Of a DNA stretch of 64,000 nt, positions 9,615 through 18,335 are shown piece by piece. Under the pieces are notes generated by a model. That model did no database searches and had not been told where the DNA came from. It saw only the letters and a program-made list of their open reading frames with translations. The first letter of the stretch is position 1, and each line of letters begins with the position of its first letter. The stretch covers positions 4,154,001 through 4,218,000 of the forward strand of contig CP114060.1 of assembly GCA_026967495.1 (NCBI GenBank), in the 5' to 3' direction. The position numbers and the translations under genes are program-made. Origin of the DNA: Rouxiella badensis (GTDB taxonomy: Bacteria; Pseudomonadota; Gammaproteobacteria; Enterobacterales; Enterobacteriaceae).

Positions 9615-11176
9615 TTACTCTTCTTCATCACGCATCTCGTTGGACGATATCTTGGTAATACGCACACGTTCGATGCGATATTCAGAGACCTCGATCACCT
9701 CGAAGCGCAGCGGAGGCATCTCGATAACTTCGCCTTCGAACGGCATCTGACCGGATTCGGACAACAGCAGTCCGGCAAGGGTCGCGTAATCGGCGTTTGG
9801 ACTCACCAGCTCATAGGTGTTGAGCAGCTGTTCCAGCGAATGAAGGTCGGTACCGCCCTTCGCCATCCAGCCGTCGCCGTCTACCACGACATCCGGCGTT
9901 TCGTCTTCGTCAGGGAATTCACCGGCGATAGCTTCAAGCACGTCGAGCGGCGTCACCAGCCCTTGAATGACACCAAACTCGTTGCTCACGACGACCAGAC
10001 GCCCCTTGGCACGACGCAGCACGGCCAGCAGCTTGATGACGTCCATGGTTTCGGGCACCACGATCGGCGGCGTTTTCTCCGCGAAGGCAACAATGTCTTC
10101 ACCGTTTTCCAGCGCCACCAGCAAGTCTTTCGCCCGCACCACGCCTATCACGTCGTCCAGCGACTGACGGCAAATTGGGAACAGGCTGTGCGGCGTGTCC
10201 AGCAATTGTCGTCGAATCTCGTCGGGAGAGCGTTCGCAGTCTACCCAAGAAATGTCGTTACGCGGTGTCATGATGCTGCGCAGCGTTCGGGAGGCAAGCG
10301 TCAGTACACCGCTTATCATGAAGCGCTCTTCTTCGGCGAAGGTTTCTTGTTTCGGCTCAGCGGTGTCGTGTGCGTCTTCTTGCTGCACGTCGCTGTCGCG
10401 TTTTCCACCCATCATGCGGAAAATAGCTTCAGCGGTGCGTTCGCGCAGCGGTCGATCTGACTGATGCTTAATAAAGTTTCTGCGCGCAATCTGGTTGAAC
10501 AACTCGATCAATACCGAGAATCCGATCGCCGCATACAGATAACCTTTCGGAATATGGAAACCGAAACCTTCGGCTATCAGGCTCAAGCCGATCATCAGCA
10601 GGAAGCTGAGGCACAGGACAACCACCGTAGGATGCGCGTTAACGAAACGCGTTAGCGTTTTAGAGGCCAGCAGCATCACGCCCATCGCGATGACAACGGC
10701 GGTCATCATAACCGCGAGGTTATTCACCATGCCGACAGCGGTAATCACCGCGTCGAGCGAGAATACGGCGTCAAGCACCACTATCTGTGCCACTACGGCC
10801 CAAAATCCGGAATAGCCGCGATTATTACTTCCTAACCCATTGTGGCCTTCCAGCCGCTCATGCAGCTCGCTGGTCGCTTTAAACAACAGGAACAGCCCCC
10901 GACCAGCAGGATAAGATCGCGCCCCGAAAAGGTAAATTGCGCGATGCTAAACAGCGGCGTCGTCAGTTTCACCATCCAAGAGATAAGCGAAAGAAGGCCC
11001 AAGCGCATCACCAGCGCCAGTGATAAGCCAATGATTCTCGCCTTGTCGCGCTGTTTCGGCGGCAGTTTGTCGGCCAAAATAGCGATAAATACCAGGTTGT
11101 CGATCCCCAGCACGATTTCCAGAACGATAAGCGTCAACAGGCCGACCCAAATCGAAGGATCCATTAAGAATTCCAT
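9615..11176 (-). CDS. yoaE: TerC-family membrane protein with CBS pair, YoaE (frameshifted)
   Basis: An inner-membrane protein of about 520 residues. The N-terminal ~240 residues form the TerC/LCT-type membrane domain (MEFLMDPSIWVGLLTL; VVLEIVLGIDNLVF with the conserved DN, repeated as DAVFSLDAVITAV). Two CBS domains (about 300-425) and a CorC/HlyC C-terminal domain follow. The frame breaks in a C-run at 10896-10900 (one C missing), converting LVGGLFLLFKATSELHE to a nonsense tail. Restored, it matches E. coli YoaE, which is also near sdaA and manX. The transport substrate is unknown; relatives export manganese or tellurite-linked ions. Confidence 0.88.
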
Positions 11177-11711
11177 TGCAGTCTCCGAAATTCGGCGCAG
11201 CGGCCATGACTGAGGTGTGTTGCTTTATGGGGAGTTGATAATGCTGAGGATTCAAATGCGGTTAAACGTCTTCGGTGACAGTCCATAGGGTGGGCTGATG
11301 CCCGGCACTCCTGTGTAATAATTGGAAATACAATGTAACAGGTCTATTTGTTTTAGAAAAGCGTCTTTTAGAGCAGGTCCCTTCATCCCTGCCTATGCTC
11401 AATGTTGTTTTATGCGGTAAATCATTTAAATCGTGAAAACCGGGTTAACGCGGGGTAATTCGTCTCTGAATAGCAGACAGGGGTCACAAAATTTATTTTT
11501 TCACGCACTAAAATAAATCCAGTCGATACTTTCGACAGATTTTTTCGATGTTTGGTTATTGATTTTTCAGAAACAAAAGGATTAGAGAGTTTTTTTAACT
11601 CAAAAATAATGTAGGGAACACAGCATTCGTCAAGGGAATCTGTTGGCGAATTAAAAAAGCTTTATCACTAAGTGCAGGACTCGCAAAGCGGGTCACAAGA
11701 GGAGGTAGCAG
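11177..11711 (+). promoter_or_regulatory. Regulatory spacer upstream of manXYZ
   Basis: 535 bp with no supportable gene between yoaE and manX. It is AT-rich near manX. The clearest element is an interrupted palindrome at 11492-11517 (TTTATTTTT-N9-AAAATAAA), resembling the Mlc/NagC operator known upstream of manX in E. coli. The manX ribosome site AGAGGAGGT lies at 11698-11706. Confidence 0.6.
11492..11517. promoter_or_regulatory. Mlc-like operator of manXYZ
   Basis: A 26-bp AT-flanked dyad (TTTATTTT at the left, AAAATAAA at the right). A similar element lies upstream of ptsG at 52704-52728. Glucose-responsive repression by Mlc is inferred from E. coli. Confidence 0.6.
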
Positions 11712-12683
11712 GTGAGTATAGCTATTATCATCGGCACTCATGGTTTGGCGGCTGAACAGCTGCTAAAGACGACGGAAATGTTAATAGGTGACCAAGAAAA
11801 CGTCGCCTTTATCGACTTCGTCCCAGGGGAAAATGCCGATACACTGTTTGAAAAATATAATGTAAAACTTGAACATCTCGACACCAGCAGCGGCGTTCTG
11901 TTTCTGGTTGATACCTGGGGCGGCAGCCCGTTCAACGCCGCTAACCGTATCTGCGTTGATCGCGAAAACTACGAAGTCGTTACCGGCGTTAACGTCCCTA
12001 TGTTGGTCGAAACCTTTATGGGACGCGACGACAACCCATCCCTCAGTGAACTGACAAGCATTGCGCTGGAAACCGGCCGTCTTGGCGTCAGAGCGCTGAA
12101 GTTTGTCGAACCGGAAGCCCACGCTGAAAAACCCGTTACTGCCCCGGTGGCTGCTAAACCTGCCGCGCCAGCCAAAGCCCTCGGCCCGAATGACCACATG
12201 AAAATCGGCCTTGTCCGCATCGATGACCGTTTGATCCACGGCCAGGTCGCGACCCGCTGGACCAAGGAAACCAACGTTAACCGCATTATCGTCGTCAGCG
12301 ATGAAGTCGCCGCCGACACCGTGCGCAAAACGTTGCTGACCCAGGTTGCCCCTCCCGGTGTCACCGCCCACGTGGTTGATGTTGCTAAGGCCATTCGCGT
12401 CTATGACAACCCGAAATATGCCAGCGATCGCGTGATGCTGCTCTTCACCAATCCTACCGACGTCCTGCGTGTGGTAGAAGGCGGAGTCAAAGTCACGTCG
12501 ATCAACATTGGTGGCATGGCCTTTAAACAGGGGAAAACCCAGGTCACCAATGCCGTCTCCGTTGATCAGAAAGATATCGAAGCATTTAAGAAATTAAATG
12601 AAAAAGGTATCGAACTCGAAGTGCGCAAAGTGTCTTCAGACAGCCGTGTGAAGATGATGGATTTGATTAACAAGATGAATTAG
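11712..12683 (+). CDS. manX: PTS mannose transporter IIAB component
   Basis: The cytoplasmic IIAB subunit of the mannose/glucose/N-acetylglucosamine phosphotransferase system. The product has 323 residues, identical in length to E. coli ManX. The IIA domain (1-135) carries the phosphorylated H10 in IIGTHG. An Ala/Pro linker (about 137-158) joins it to the IIB domain with H176 in DDRLIHGQVATRW. Start GTG 11712 is preceded by a strong AGGAGGT. It is the first gene of manXYZ, 10 bp from manY. Confidence 0.97.
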   Translation: MSIAIIIGTHGLAAEQLLKTTEMLIGDQENVAFIDFVPGENADTLFEKYNVKLEHLDTSSGVLFLVDTWGGSPFNAANRICVDRENYEVVTGVNVPMLVETFMGRDDNPSLSELTSIALETGRLGVRALKFVEPEAHAEKPVTAPVAAKPAAPAKALGPNDHMKIGLVRIDDRLIHGQVATRWTKETNVNRIIVVSDEVAADTVRKTLLTQVAPPGVTAHVVDVAKAIRVYDNPKYASDRVMLLFTNPTDVLRVVEGGVKVTSINIGGMAFKQGKTQVTNAVSVDQKDIEAFKKLNEKGIELEVRKVSSDSRVKMMDLINKMN

Positions 12684-12693
12684 GAGAAGGTCA

Positions 12694-13494
12694 ATGGAGA
12701 TCACCACACTACAAATTGTGCTGATATTTATTGTCGCATGTATTGCAGGGATGGAATCCATCCTCGATGAATTTCAGTTTCACCGTCCGCTCGTCGCCTG
12801 TACCTTGATAGGTATTGTTCTCGGAGATATGAAAACCGGGATCATTATCGGGGGTACGCTGGAAATGATCGCCTTAGGCTGGATGAACATCGGTGCTGCC
12901 GTTGCACCAGATGCCGCCCTCGCCTCAATCATCTCTACCATTCTGGTTATTGCAGGTGGGCAGTCGATTGGTGCCGGTATCGCGCTGGCTATTCCGCTGG
13001 CCGCCGCCGGTCAGGTATTAACCATCATCGTCCGTACCATTACCGTCGCCTTCCAGCACGCCGCCGACAAGGCTGCCGAAAAAGGGAATCTCAGTGCGAT
13101 TTCCTGGATACACGTCTCCGCGTTGATTCTGCAGGCGATGCGTATCGCTATCCCTGCGGCGATTGTAGCGGTTTCAGTCGGTACCAGCGTGGTTCAAAGC
13201 ATGCTGAACTCAATCCCTGAAGTGGTAACCAGCGGTCTTAACATCGCAGGTGGCATGATTGTGGTTGTTGGTTACGCCATGGTTATCAACATGATGCGTG
13301 CTGGCTACCTGATGCCTTTCTTCTATCTGGGCTTCGTGACCGCCGCATTCACCAACTTCAACCTGGTTGCGCTGGGCGTAATCGGCGTGGTGATGGCAGT
13401 GCTTTATATCCAGCTGAGTCCAAAATACAACAAGTCTTCACAGGCTGCCGGACCGGCTCATGGCGTTAACGACCTCGACAACGAATTGGACTAA
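12694..13494 (+). CDS. manY: PTS mannose transporter IIC component
   Basis: A 266-residue integral membrane IIC subunit (E. coli ManY 266) that forms the sugar-translocating channel with ManZ. It has several hydrophobic helices and the family segments VACTLIGIVLGD and GGTLEMIALGWMN. It sits in the middle of manXYZ, 11 bp before manZ. Confidence 0.96.
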   Translation: MEITTLQIVLIFIVACIAGMESILDEFQFHRPLVACTLIGIVLGDMKTGIIIGGTLEMIALGWMNIGAAVAPDAALASIISTILVIAGGQSIGAGIALAIPLAAAGQVLTIIVRTITVAFQHAADKAAEKGNLSAISWIHVSALILQAMRIAIPAAIVAVSVGTSVVQSMLNSIPEVVTSGLNIAGGMIVVVGYAMVINMMRAGYLMPFFYLGFVTAAFTNFNLVALGVIGVVMAVLYIQLSPKYNKSSQAAGPAHGVNDLDNELD

Positions 13495-13505
13495 GGGTGA
13501 GAGAA

Positions 13506-14348
13506 ATGGTTGATCAAACTCAAGTAAAAAAACTCACGCCTGGCGATATTCGCGGTGTGTTTCTACGCTCCAACCTGTTCCAGGGTTCATGGAACTTCGA
13601 ACGTATGCAGGCACTGGGCTTCTGCTTCTGTATGGTGCCAGTCATTCGTCGTCTTTATCCTGAAAACAACGACGATCGCAAACAGGCGATTAAACGCCAC
13701 CTGGAGTTCTTTAACACCCACCCTTACGTCGCCGCCCCAGTATTGGGGGTAACGCTGGCGATGGAAGAACAGCGTGCCAACGGCGCACCTATCGACGACG
13801 CGGCCATTAACGGCCTGAAAGTCGGTTTGATGGGGCCGCTGGCTGGCGTAGGTGACCCTATCTTCTGGGGGACGGTGCGTCCGGTATTTGCAGCGCTTGG
13901 CGCGGGAATTGCAATGAGTGGCAGCCTGCTTGGCCCGCTGCTGTTCTTCTTCCTGTTCAACCTGGTTCGCCTGCTTAACCGTTATTACGGCGTGGCATAC
14001 GGCTACAAGAAAGGGGTCGATATCGTTAGCGATATGGGCGGCGGCTTCCTGCAAAAACTGACCGAGGGGGCGTCCATTCTCGGCCTCTTTGTCATGGGGG
14101 CATTGGTCAATAAGTGGACCCACGTAAACATTCCGTTAGTGGTGTCCAAAATTACCGACCATACCGGGCAAACAACGGTGACCACGGTTCAGGGCATTCT
14201 CGATCAGCTGATGCCTGGCTTGGTGCCGCTGCTGCTGACCTTCGGCTGTATGTGGCTGCTGCGTAAGAAAGTCAATGCGCTGTGGATTATCATGGGCTTC
14301 TTCGTACTGGGTATTTTCGGTTATTGGATTGGCCTGCTGGGTCGCTAA
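13506..14348 (+). CDS. manZ: PTS mannose transporter IID component
   Basis: The IID membrane subunit. ATG 13506 (MVDQTQVKKL) gives 280 residues and matches E. coli ManZ; a longer reading from GTG 13497 lacks a better ribosome site. Conserved features are FLRSNLFQGSWNFERMQ, MGPLAGVGDPIFWGT and the C-terminal hydrophobic helices. Together with ManXY it imports mannose, glucose and amino sugars. A terminator follows directly. Confidence 0.96.
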   Translation: MVDQTQVKKLTPGDIRGVFLRSNLFQGSWNFERMQALGFCFCMVPVIRRLYPENNDDRKQAIKRHLEFFNTHPYVAAPVLGVTLAMEEQRANGAPIDDAAINGLKVGLMGPLAGVGDPIFWGTVRPVFAALGAGIAMSGSLLGPLLFFFLFNLVRLLNRYYGVAYGYKKGVDIVSDMGGGFLQKLTEGASILGLFVMGALVNKWTHVNIPLVVSKITDHTGQTTVTTVQGILDQLMPGLVPLLLTFGCMWLLRKKVNALWIIMGFFVLGIFGYWIGLLGR

Positions 14349-14360
14349 GCGCTGAACATC

Positions 14361-14391
14361 CACCGGGGGTTTCAAAGCCCCCGGTTTTTTA
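14361..14391 (+). terminator. Terminator of manXYZ
   Basis: A CCGGGGG/CCCCCGG stem with an 8-base loop is followed by six T, 15 bp after the manZ stop. Confidence 0.88.
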
Positions 14392-14404
14392 TTGGGAGAA
14401 AGGG

Positions 14405-14863
14405 ATGTCGGTCACAGATATTGCGTTGATCATTTTTATTATTTTTCTGCTGGCGTATGCGATTTATGATGAATTCATCATGGACAAACAGAAGGGAGAA
14501 ACCCTGCTTAGGGTTAAGCTACAGCGTAGAAACAAGCTTGATGCGATTATCTTTATCGGGCTACTGGCCATTTTGCTCTATAACAACCTGAATGCCCACG
14601 GCAGTACCGTGACCACCTATTTGCTCATTAGTCTGGCCCTGATTGCGTTTTATAACTCCTTTATTCGCTGGCCCAAGATGTTGTTCAAAGCGGGCGGATT
14701 CTTTTACGCCAATATCTTTATCACCTATGACAGAATCAAGGCGATGAATCTGTCTGAAGACGGGATTTTGGTGATTCAGCTCGAACAGAAGAAACTGCTG
14801 GTGAGGGTTCGCGAGTTAGACGACCTTGAGAGAATTTACAAGCTGATGGTTAACTTCCAGTAA
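14405..14863 (+). CDS. yobD: DUF986 inner-membrane protein YobD
   Basis: 152 residues from ATG 14405, the length of E. coli YobD, with an AGGG ribosome site just upstream. Hydrophobic helices lie at about 5-20, 45-62 and 70-88. The C-terminal part is conserved: RIKAMNLSEDGILVIQLEQ. Function is unknown. It lies after manXYZ as in E. coli but beyond the terminator. Confidence 0.93.
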   Translation: MSVTDIALIIFIIFLLAYAIYDEFIMDKQKGETLLRVKLQRRNKLDAIIFIGLLAILLYNNLNAHGSTVTTYLLISLALIAFYNSFIRWPKMLFKAGGFFYANIFITYDRIKAMNLSEDGILVIQLEQKKLLVRVRELDDLERIYKLMVNFQ

Positions 14864-14930
14864 GGCTGTTACCCCCCAACATTCATTGAAATCAGGCGGA
14901 CTCTCCGCCTGACTGACTCTCGAATAACCT

Positions 14931-15761
14931 TTAAGCGTCTACCTCGTCTTTGCGACGAAACAGGCTAATTACAAAGTCCGTTTCGCAGGCAAAGGCTTCG
15001 CGCTGAGAAAGACTCTGCATCAACGCTTCTGTGGCGCGCCATGCAAAGGGAGTCATCTGCAATAAATCAAACGCCTGCTTGCCATCAAGGGCCATCTCAT
15101 AGCCGAGCGACTCGGTGCTGATGCGTTCAAAACCTTCGAGACTCTCTTCGGCGTCGCTGTGAAGCTGAACGTCGGCATAAATGCACGCCTTCAGCTGATA
15201 CAGATGCCTTGGCCCCGGTGCAACGGTAAGCACCAGCCCAGAGGATTTCAGCACACGATGCAGCTCAGGGGCCTTGCAGGGGGCGTAGATGCGCACAATG
15301 GCGTCCAGAGAGTCGTCGGCGAAAGGCAGACGATGGCTCGAGGCCACGCAAAATTCGACCTGGTGATAGCGTTTTGCCGCATAGCGAATGGCGACCTTCG
15401 AGACATCAAGACCGTAGACCTGCATCTTGCGGCTGGCATTGAGCCCCTGCTCTATCGCCGAGGTGTAATACCCTTCCCCACAGCCGATATCCAGCAGCGC
15501 GTCGGCATCGCTCCCCAGATGCTCATTGAGCAGCGCCACCAGCCTATCCCGCAGCGGCTGATAGTGGCCTCCTTCAAGAAAGGTTCGCCGTGAGAGCATC
15601 ATTTCGGCGCTATCGCCAGGCTGCTTCGAACGCTTGTGTTGGACCGGGAGCAGGTTGACGTATCCCTCTTTGGCATTGTCGAACTGATGATTATTCTCAC
15701 AGCGCCATTGTTTATCAAGGCGTTGCAAAGGGAGATGACAAAGAGGACATTGATAGGTCAT
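14931..15761 (-). CDS. rlmA: 23S rRNA (guanine745-N1)-methyltransferase
   Basis: An SAM-dependent enzyme that methylates G745 of 23S rRNA helix 35. The open frame reaches 15884, but ATG at 15761 gives MTYQCPLCHLPL and 276 residues (E. coli RlmA 269). The N-terminal zinc ribbon is visible (CPLC, then C and H in WRCENNHQF). The Rossmann methyltransferase domain has LLDIGCGEGYYT (motif I) and IVRIYAPCK (motif IV). The frame is intact. Confidence 0.95.
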   Translation of the reverse strand: MTYQCPLCHLPLQRLDKQWRCENNHQFDNAKEGYVNLLPVQHKRSKQPGDSAEMMLSRRTFLEGGHYQPLRDRLVALLNEHLGSDADALLDIGCGEGYYTSAIEQGLNASRKMQVYGLDVSKVAIRYAAKRYHQVEFCVASSHRLPFADDSLDAIVRIYAPCKAPELHRVLKSSGLVLTVAPGPRHLYQLKACIYADVQLHSDAEESLEGFERISTESLGYEMALDGKQAFDLLQMTPFAWRATEALMQSLSQREAFACETDFVISLFRRKDEVDA

Positions 15762-15987
15762 GCAGGTTTCCAGAAAGGTGAAGACCGGGAATAGTGACAC
15801 GCCGGTGTCTTGCAGGGTTGCTGGCGCTAAGTCTAAAGAAGCCGACTGCCAGTTGCAACTTTTGCCCTTATCGGGCGGGGACATAGATGAAAATGCGATG
15901 GTCAGCGGCCTGCGAGGCTACTACACTGCTTTGACGCGCTTTCTGAATCTTTCCCATTAACCGATGTTTTTAACCAAAAGTGATGTC

Positions 15988-16706
15988 ATGAGTGATATGT
16001 CTACCCTGCTCAGCCAAATTCCCGCCGTCAGGCACGGTTTTGGCAGTAAAGAAGCGTTATTACCCGAATCGCTCCAGCCATATAGCGCTACCCTGCCCGA
16101 AAAAAACAGGTGCATGGCGTCAGAATTGTCGATGTGATGCAGCCGCAGCAGGCCTGTGGGGAGGCAGACGGATTCTATACCGAACAGCCGGGAATTCTGC
16201 TTACCGTCTTTACCGCCGATTGTTTGCCGATAGTCTTCAGCCATCGTCAGGGAAAGGCGGTTGCCGTAGTCCATGCAGGCTGGCGCGGACTGCTCAATGG
16301 AATCATTGAGCAGATGGCCGCTCGCATTAATCAGCAGAGTAATACGCAGGATTGGGTGGCATCTATTGGCCCTGCCATAGGGGCGTGCTGCTATGAGGTG
16401 AGCGAGGAACTGGTGATTGAGTTTAGGCGTGGCCTGGATTTACCGCCGACGTTGATTTCACCCTCTTACCGCCATCTGGATCTGCCCGCCATTGCGTTTG
16501 CCAAACTGACCCAGGCCGGATTCTCCGCAGTAGACTTTGCGGGCAGCTGTACCCTTTGTACTCAAAATCCGCGCAATGAGCTGTCAGCACCGAAATTCAA
16601 ATACACCAGCTTTCGTCGCAACAGCCTACAGCGCGCGAGAGACCCTCAGATTCCAGGCATCAGTGGCCGTAACCAACAATCAGGTATTCTCATCCTGCCT
16701 GCGTAA
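15988..16706 (+). CDS. Laccase-domain protein, YfiH/PgeF-like (frameshifted)
   Basis: A member of the multicopper-polyphenol-oxidase-like (YfiH/LACC1) family, now known for purine nucleoside phosphorylase or peptidoglycan-related activity. Conserved signatures are TADCLPIVF, VHAGWRGL and IGPAIGACCYEV, with the zinc-binding Cys/His residues. The frame breaks in the A-run 16100-16106 (one A missing). Restored, MSDMSTLLSQIPAVRHGFGS joins QVHGVRIVDV for about 239 residues. An in-frame ATG at 15964 is an alternative start. E. coli has no such gene between rlmA and cspC, and its yfiH is elsewhere, so this may be a second copy. I assign no symbol. Confidence 0.8.
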
Positions 16707-16724
16707 ATGTGCAGGGGACAAAAA

Positions 16725-16754
16725 CAAAAAACCCGCACATTGGCGGGTTTTTTT
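16725..16754. terminator. Terminator between the YfiH-like gene and cspC
   Basis: An AAAACCCGC/GCGGGTTTT hairpin has A-run and T-run flanks between two convergent genes. Confidence 0.88.
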
Positions 16755-16768
16755 ACAGCTAACGCTGC

Positions 16769-16978
16769 TTAGATTGCAGTTACGTTAACTGCAGATGGGC
16801 CTTTCTGGCCATCTTGGATTTCGAACTCAACGTTCTGGCCTTCAGCCAGGGTTTTGAAACCGTTACCCTGGATTGCAGAGAAGTGTACGAACACGTCTTT
16901 GCTGCCGTCAGCTGGAGTGATGAAACCGAAACCTTTAGACTCGTTGAACCACTTAACTTGACCTTTGATCTTTGCCAT
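16769..16978 (-). CDS. cspC: Cold-shock-like protein CspC
   Basis: 69 residues, differing from E. coli CspC at one position that I can see (S for A in GPSAVNVTAI). It has a single cold-shock domain with RNP1 KGFGFI and RNP2 VFVHFS. It is an RNA chaperone/antiterminator that in E. coli stabilises rpoS and other stress mRNAs. It lies 41 bp downstream of yobF, forming the conserved yobF-cspC unit. Confidence 0.97.
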   Translation of the reverse strand: MAKIKGQVKWFNESKGFGFITPADGSKDVFVHFSAIQGNGFKTLAEGQNVEFEIQDGQKGPSAVNVTAI

Positions 16979-17019
16979 TTTGAGTATTTCCTTTGGATTG
17001 TTTAAACCGCCCTGCGGCG

Positions 17020-17136
17020 TTACACAGACAAACTTGAGTCGTTACTGCTTGAGGCACCAAGATAAAAATCGGCAGAGAAGCGGTATTCAACGATAACGTC
17101 TTTACTCAAAACTTCTTTACTGAAAATGCCACACAT
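17020..17136 (-). CDS. yobF: Small stress protein YobF
   Basis: A 38-codon frame: MCGIFSKEVLSKDVIVEYRF, then SADFYLGAS and a serine-rich end. The first 30 residues match E. coli YobF (47 aa), a small protein induced by heat and other stresses whose gene precedes cspC. Here it is shorter at the C-terminus. It lies 41 bp upstream of cspC, in the same order as E. coli. It is too short for most gene finders. Confidence 0.88.
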   Translation of the reverse strand: MCGIFSKEVLSKDVIVEYRFSADFYLGASSSNDSSLSV

Positions 17137-18335
17137 ATACAGAACTGTACCTCGTTTTACCCAGATGCGTTATCACATACTCTGAATTCAATGGCAAGCC
17201 ATTTTTAATCAGCGATGGACTTGTCGCACATATTTGAGCCGGTTAATCGCACTTACTGTTAAGTAAGGCGAAAATAGGTTGATAGGTCTGCTATTTTCTG
17301 CTTTCAACAAAGCAGGGCTGACAATCAAATCTATAACCACTCAAACTAGAGTATTGATCAATAAACGCTAAACCGTAAGACTAAAAATCAGCTTTAATTG
17401 AATCATTATTGTATTTGATATAACACAAATCGATTTTACGCAAGTTTTTCAACACTTCTGGTGGCAAATTAAAACCTGATTTCAACTCGCCCTCTTCAGT
17501 CATAGCAGGGTTCTCTTACACATTGTTAGCCCGGCGCGCCCGTCAAAGAGGCGTTACGGCGAAGCCGTGCAATTGCACAAAGGATGTACAGGCTTCTAAA
17601 GAAATTGATTGTATAACTACTCGTCAAAACAGGCAGTAGAGTACTACTGTGGTGCAAAATAATTGCTGCACTCTATTCTACTGCACCTTTAGCGTGCGCA
17701 TTTAGAATGCGGAAATAGGAGATCAAGAATGTAATAAAATTCGTCAAAGAGAACTTTTTTGATCCGGATCAATAAATAAGCACTTTGCAATAACCCTTAT
17801 ACTGCATGAGATTTACAGGCCAGTGAATTTTATATTAAAGCATTTGCACAAAAATCAGACGGCATATTCAAATTAACGCATAGCTATTTCAATATTTAAA
17901 TTTAGAATAACCGTGAGCCATGCTGCATTTCTATTATTTCCCCTCATTATTTTGCGGTTTTTGTTCTACGCCCGGCACACATTTTCTCATCCTTCATCAC
18001 CCAAGCACGCGGGGACCCCAGAGCCGGAGCAGCTTACGGGGAAGCTCCCGCTCAGTGGGCAGAGTGACAAAGGTGAAATCCTCTAAACGCCATGGGGAAA
18101 ATCAAATTATGTTTGGAAAGAATGGCAATAACGAGACTTAACAACCCATTGTTCTGAATAGTGGAACTATGACTATCATCAAATGTGAAGCAATAAAGTA
18201 AACAAAATGTTAATCATTTATACAAGAATCGGTAAGCGACGGGAAATCTCGACTAGTTTTTGCATGAAAAAATATCTCGTTTGAAGAAATGAAGGCGCTA
18301 TTTCCTACAGGTAAGAAAATAAAACGCCCACATTT
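17137..18335. other. AT-rich 1.2-kb spacer with no firm gene
   Basis: In E. coli yebO and mgrB follow yobF directly; here they are displaced to 20378-20957. The spacer is AT-rich except for a short GC-rich patch at 18012-18060 containing a GAGC-AGCTT/AAGCT-GCTC-type hairpin. I see one possible 40-codon frame (17381-17503, minus). The open frame 17920-18141 (+) looks like chance. I recognise no tRNA or known small RNA here. Confidence 0.55.
17381..17503 (-). CDS. Possible 40-residue small protein
   Basis: A 40-codon frame beginning MTEEGELKSGFNLPPEVLKN and ending with IKADF. An AAGAGA ribosome-like site lies about 9 bp upstream of the ATG. It has a short hydrophilic start and no membrane segment. 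I do not recognise a family. It is listed because codon use looks plausible and it is the only clean small frame in this spacer. Confidence 0.25.
   Translation of the reverse strand: MTEEGELKSGFNLPPEVLKNLRKIDLCYIKYNNDSIKADF

Noticed and set aside
17920..18141. 73-codon open frame in the spacer
   Set aside because: Low-complexity composition, no family features, and it crosses the GC-rich hairpin; probably chance.
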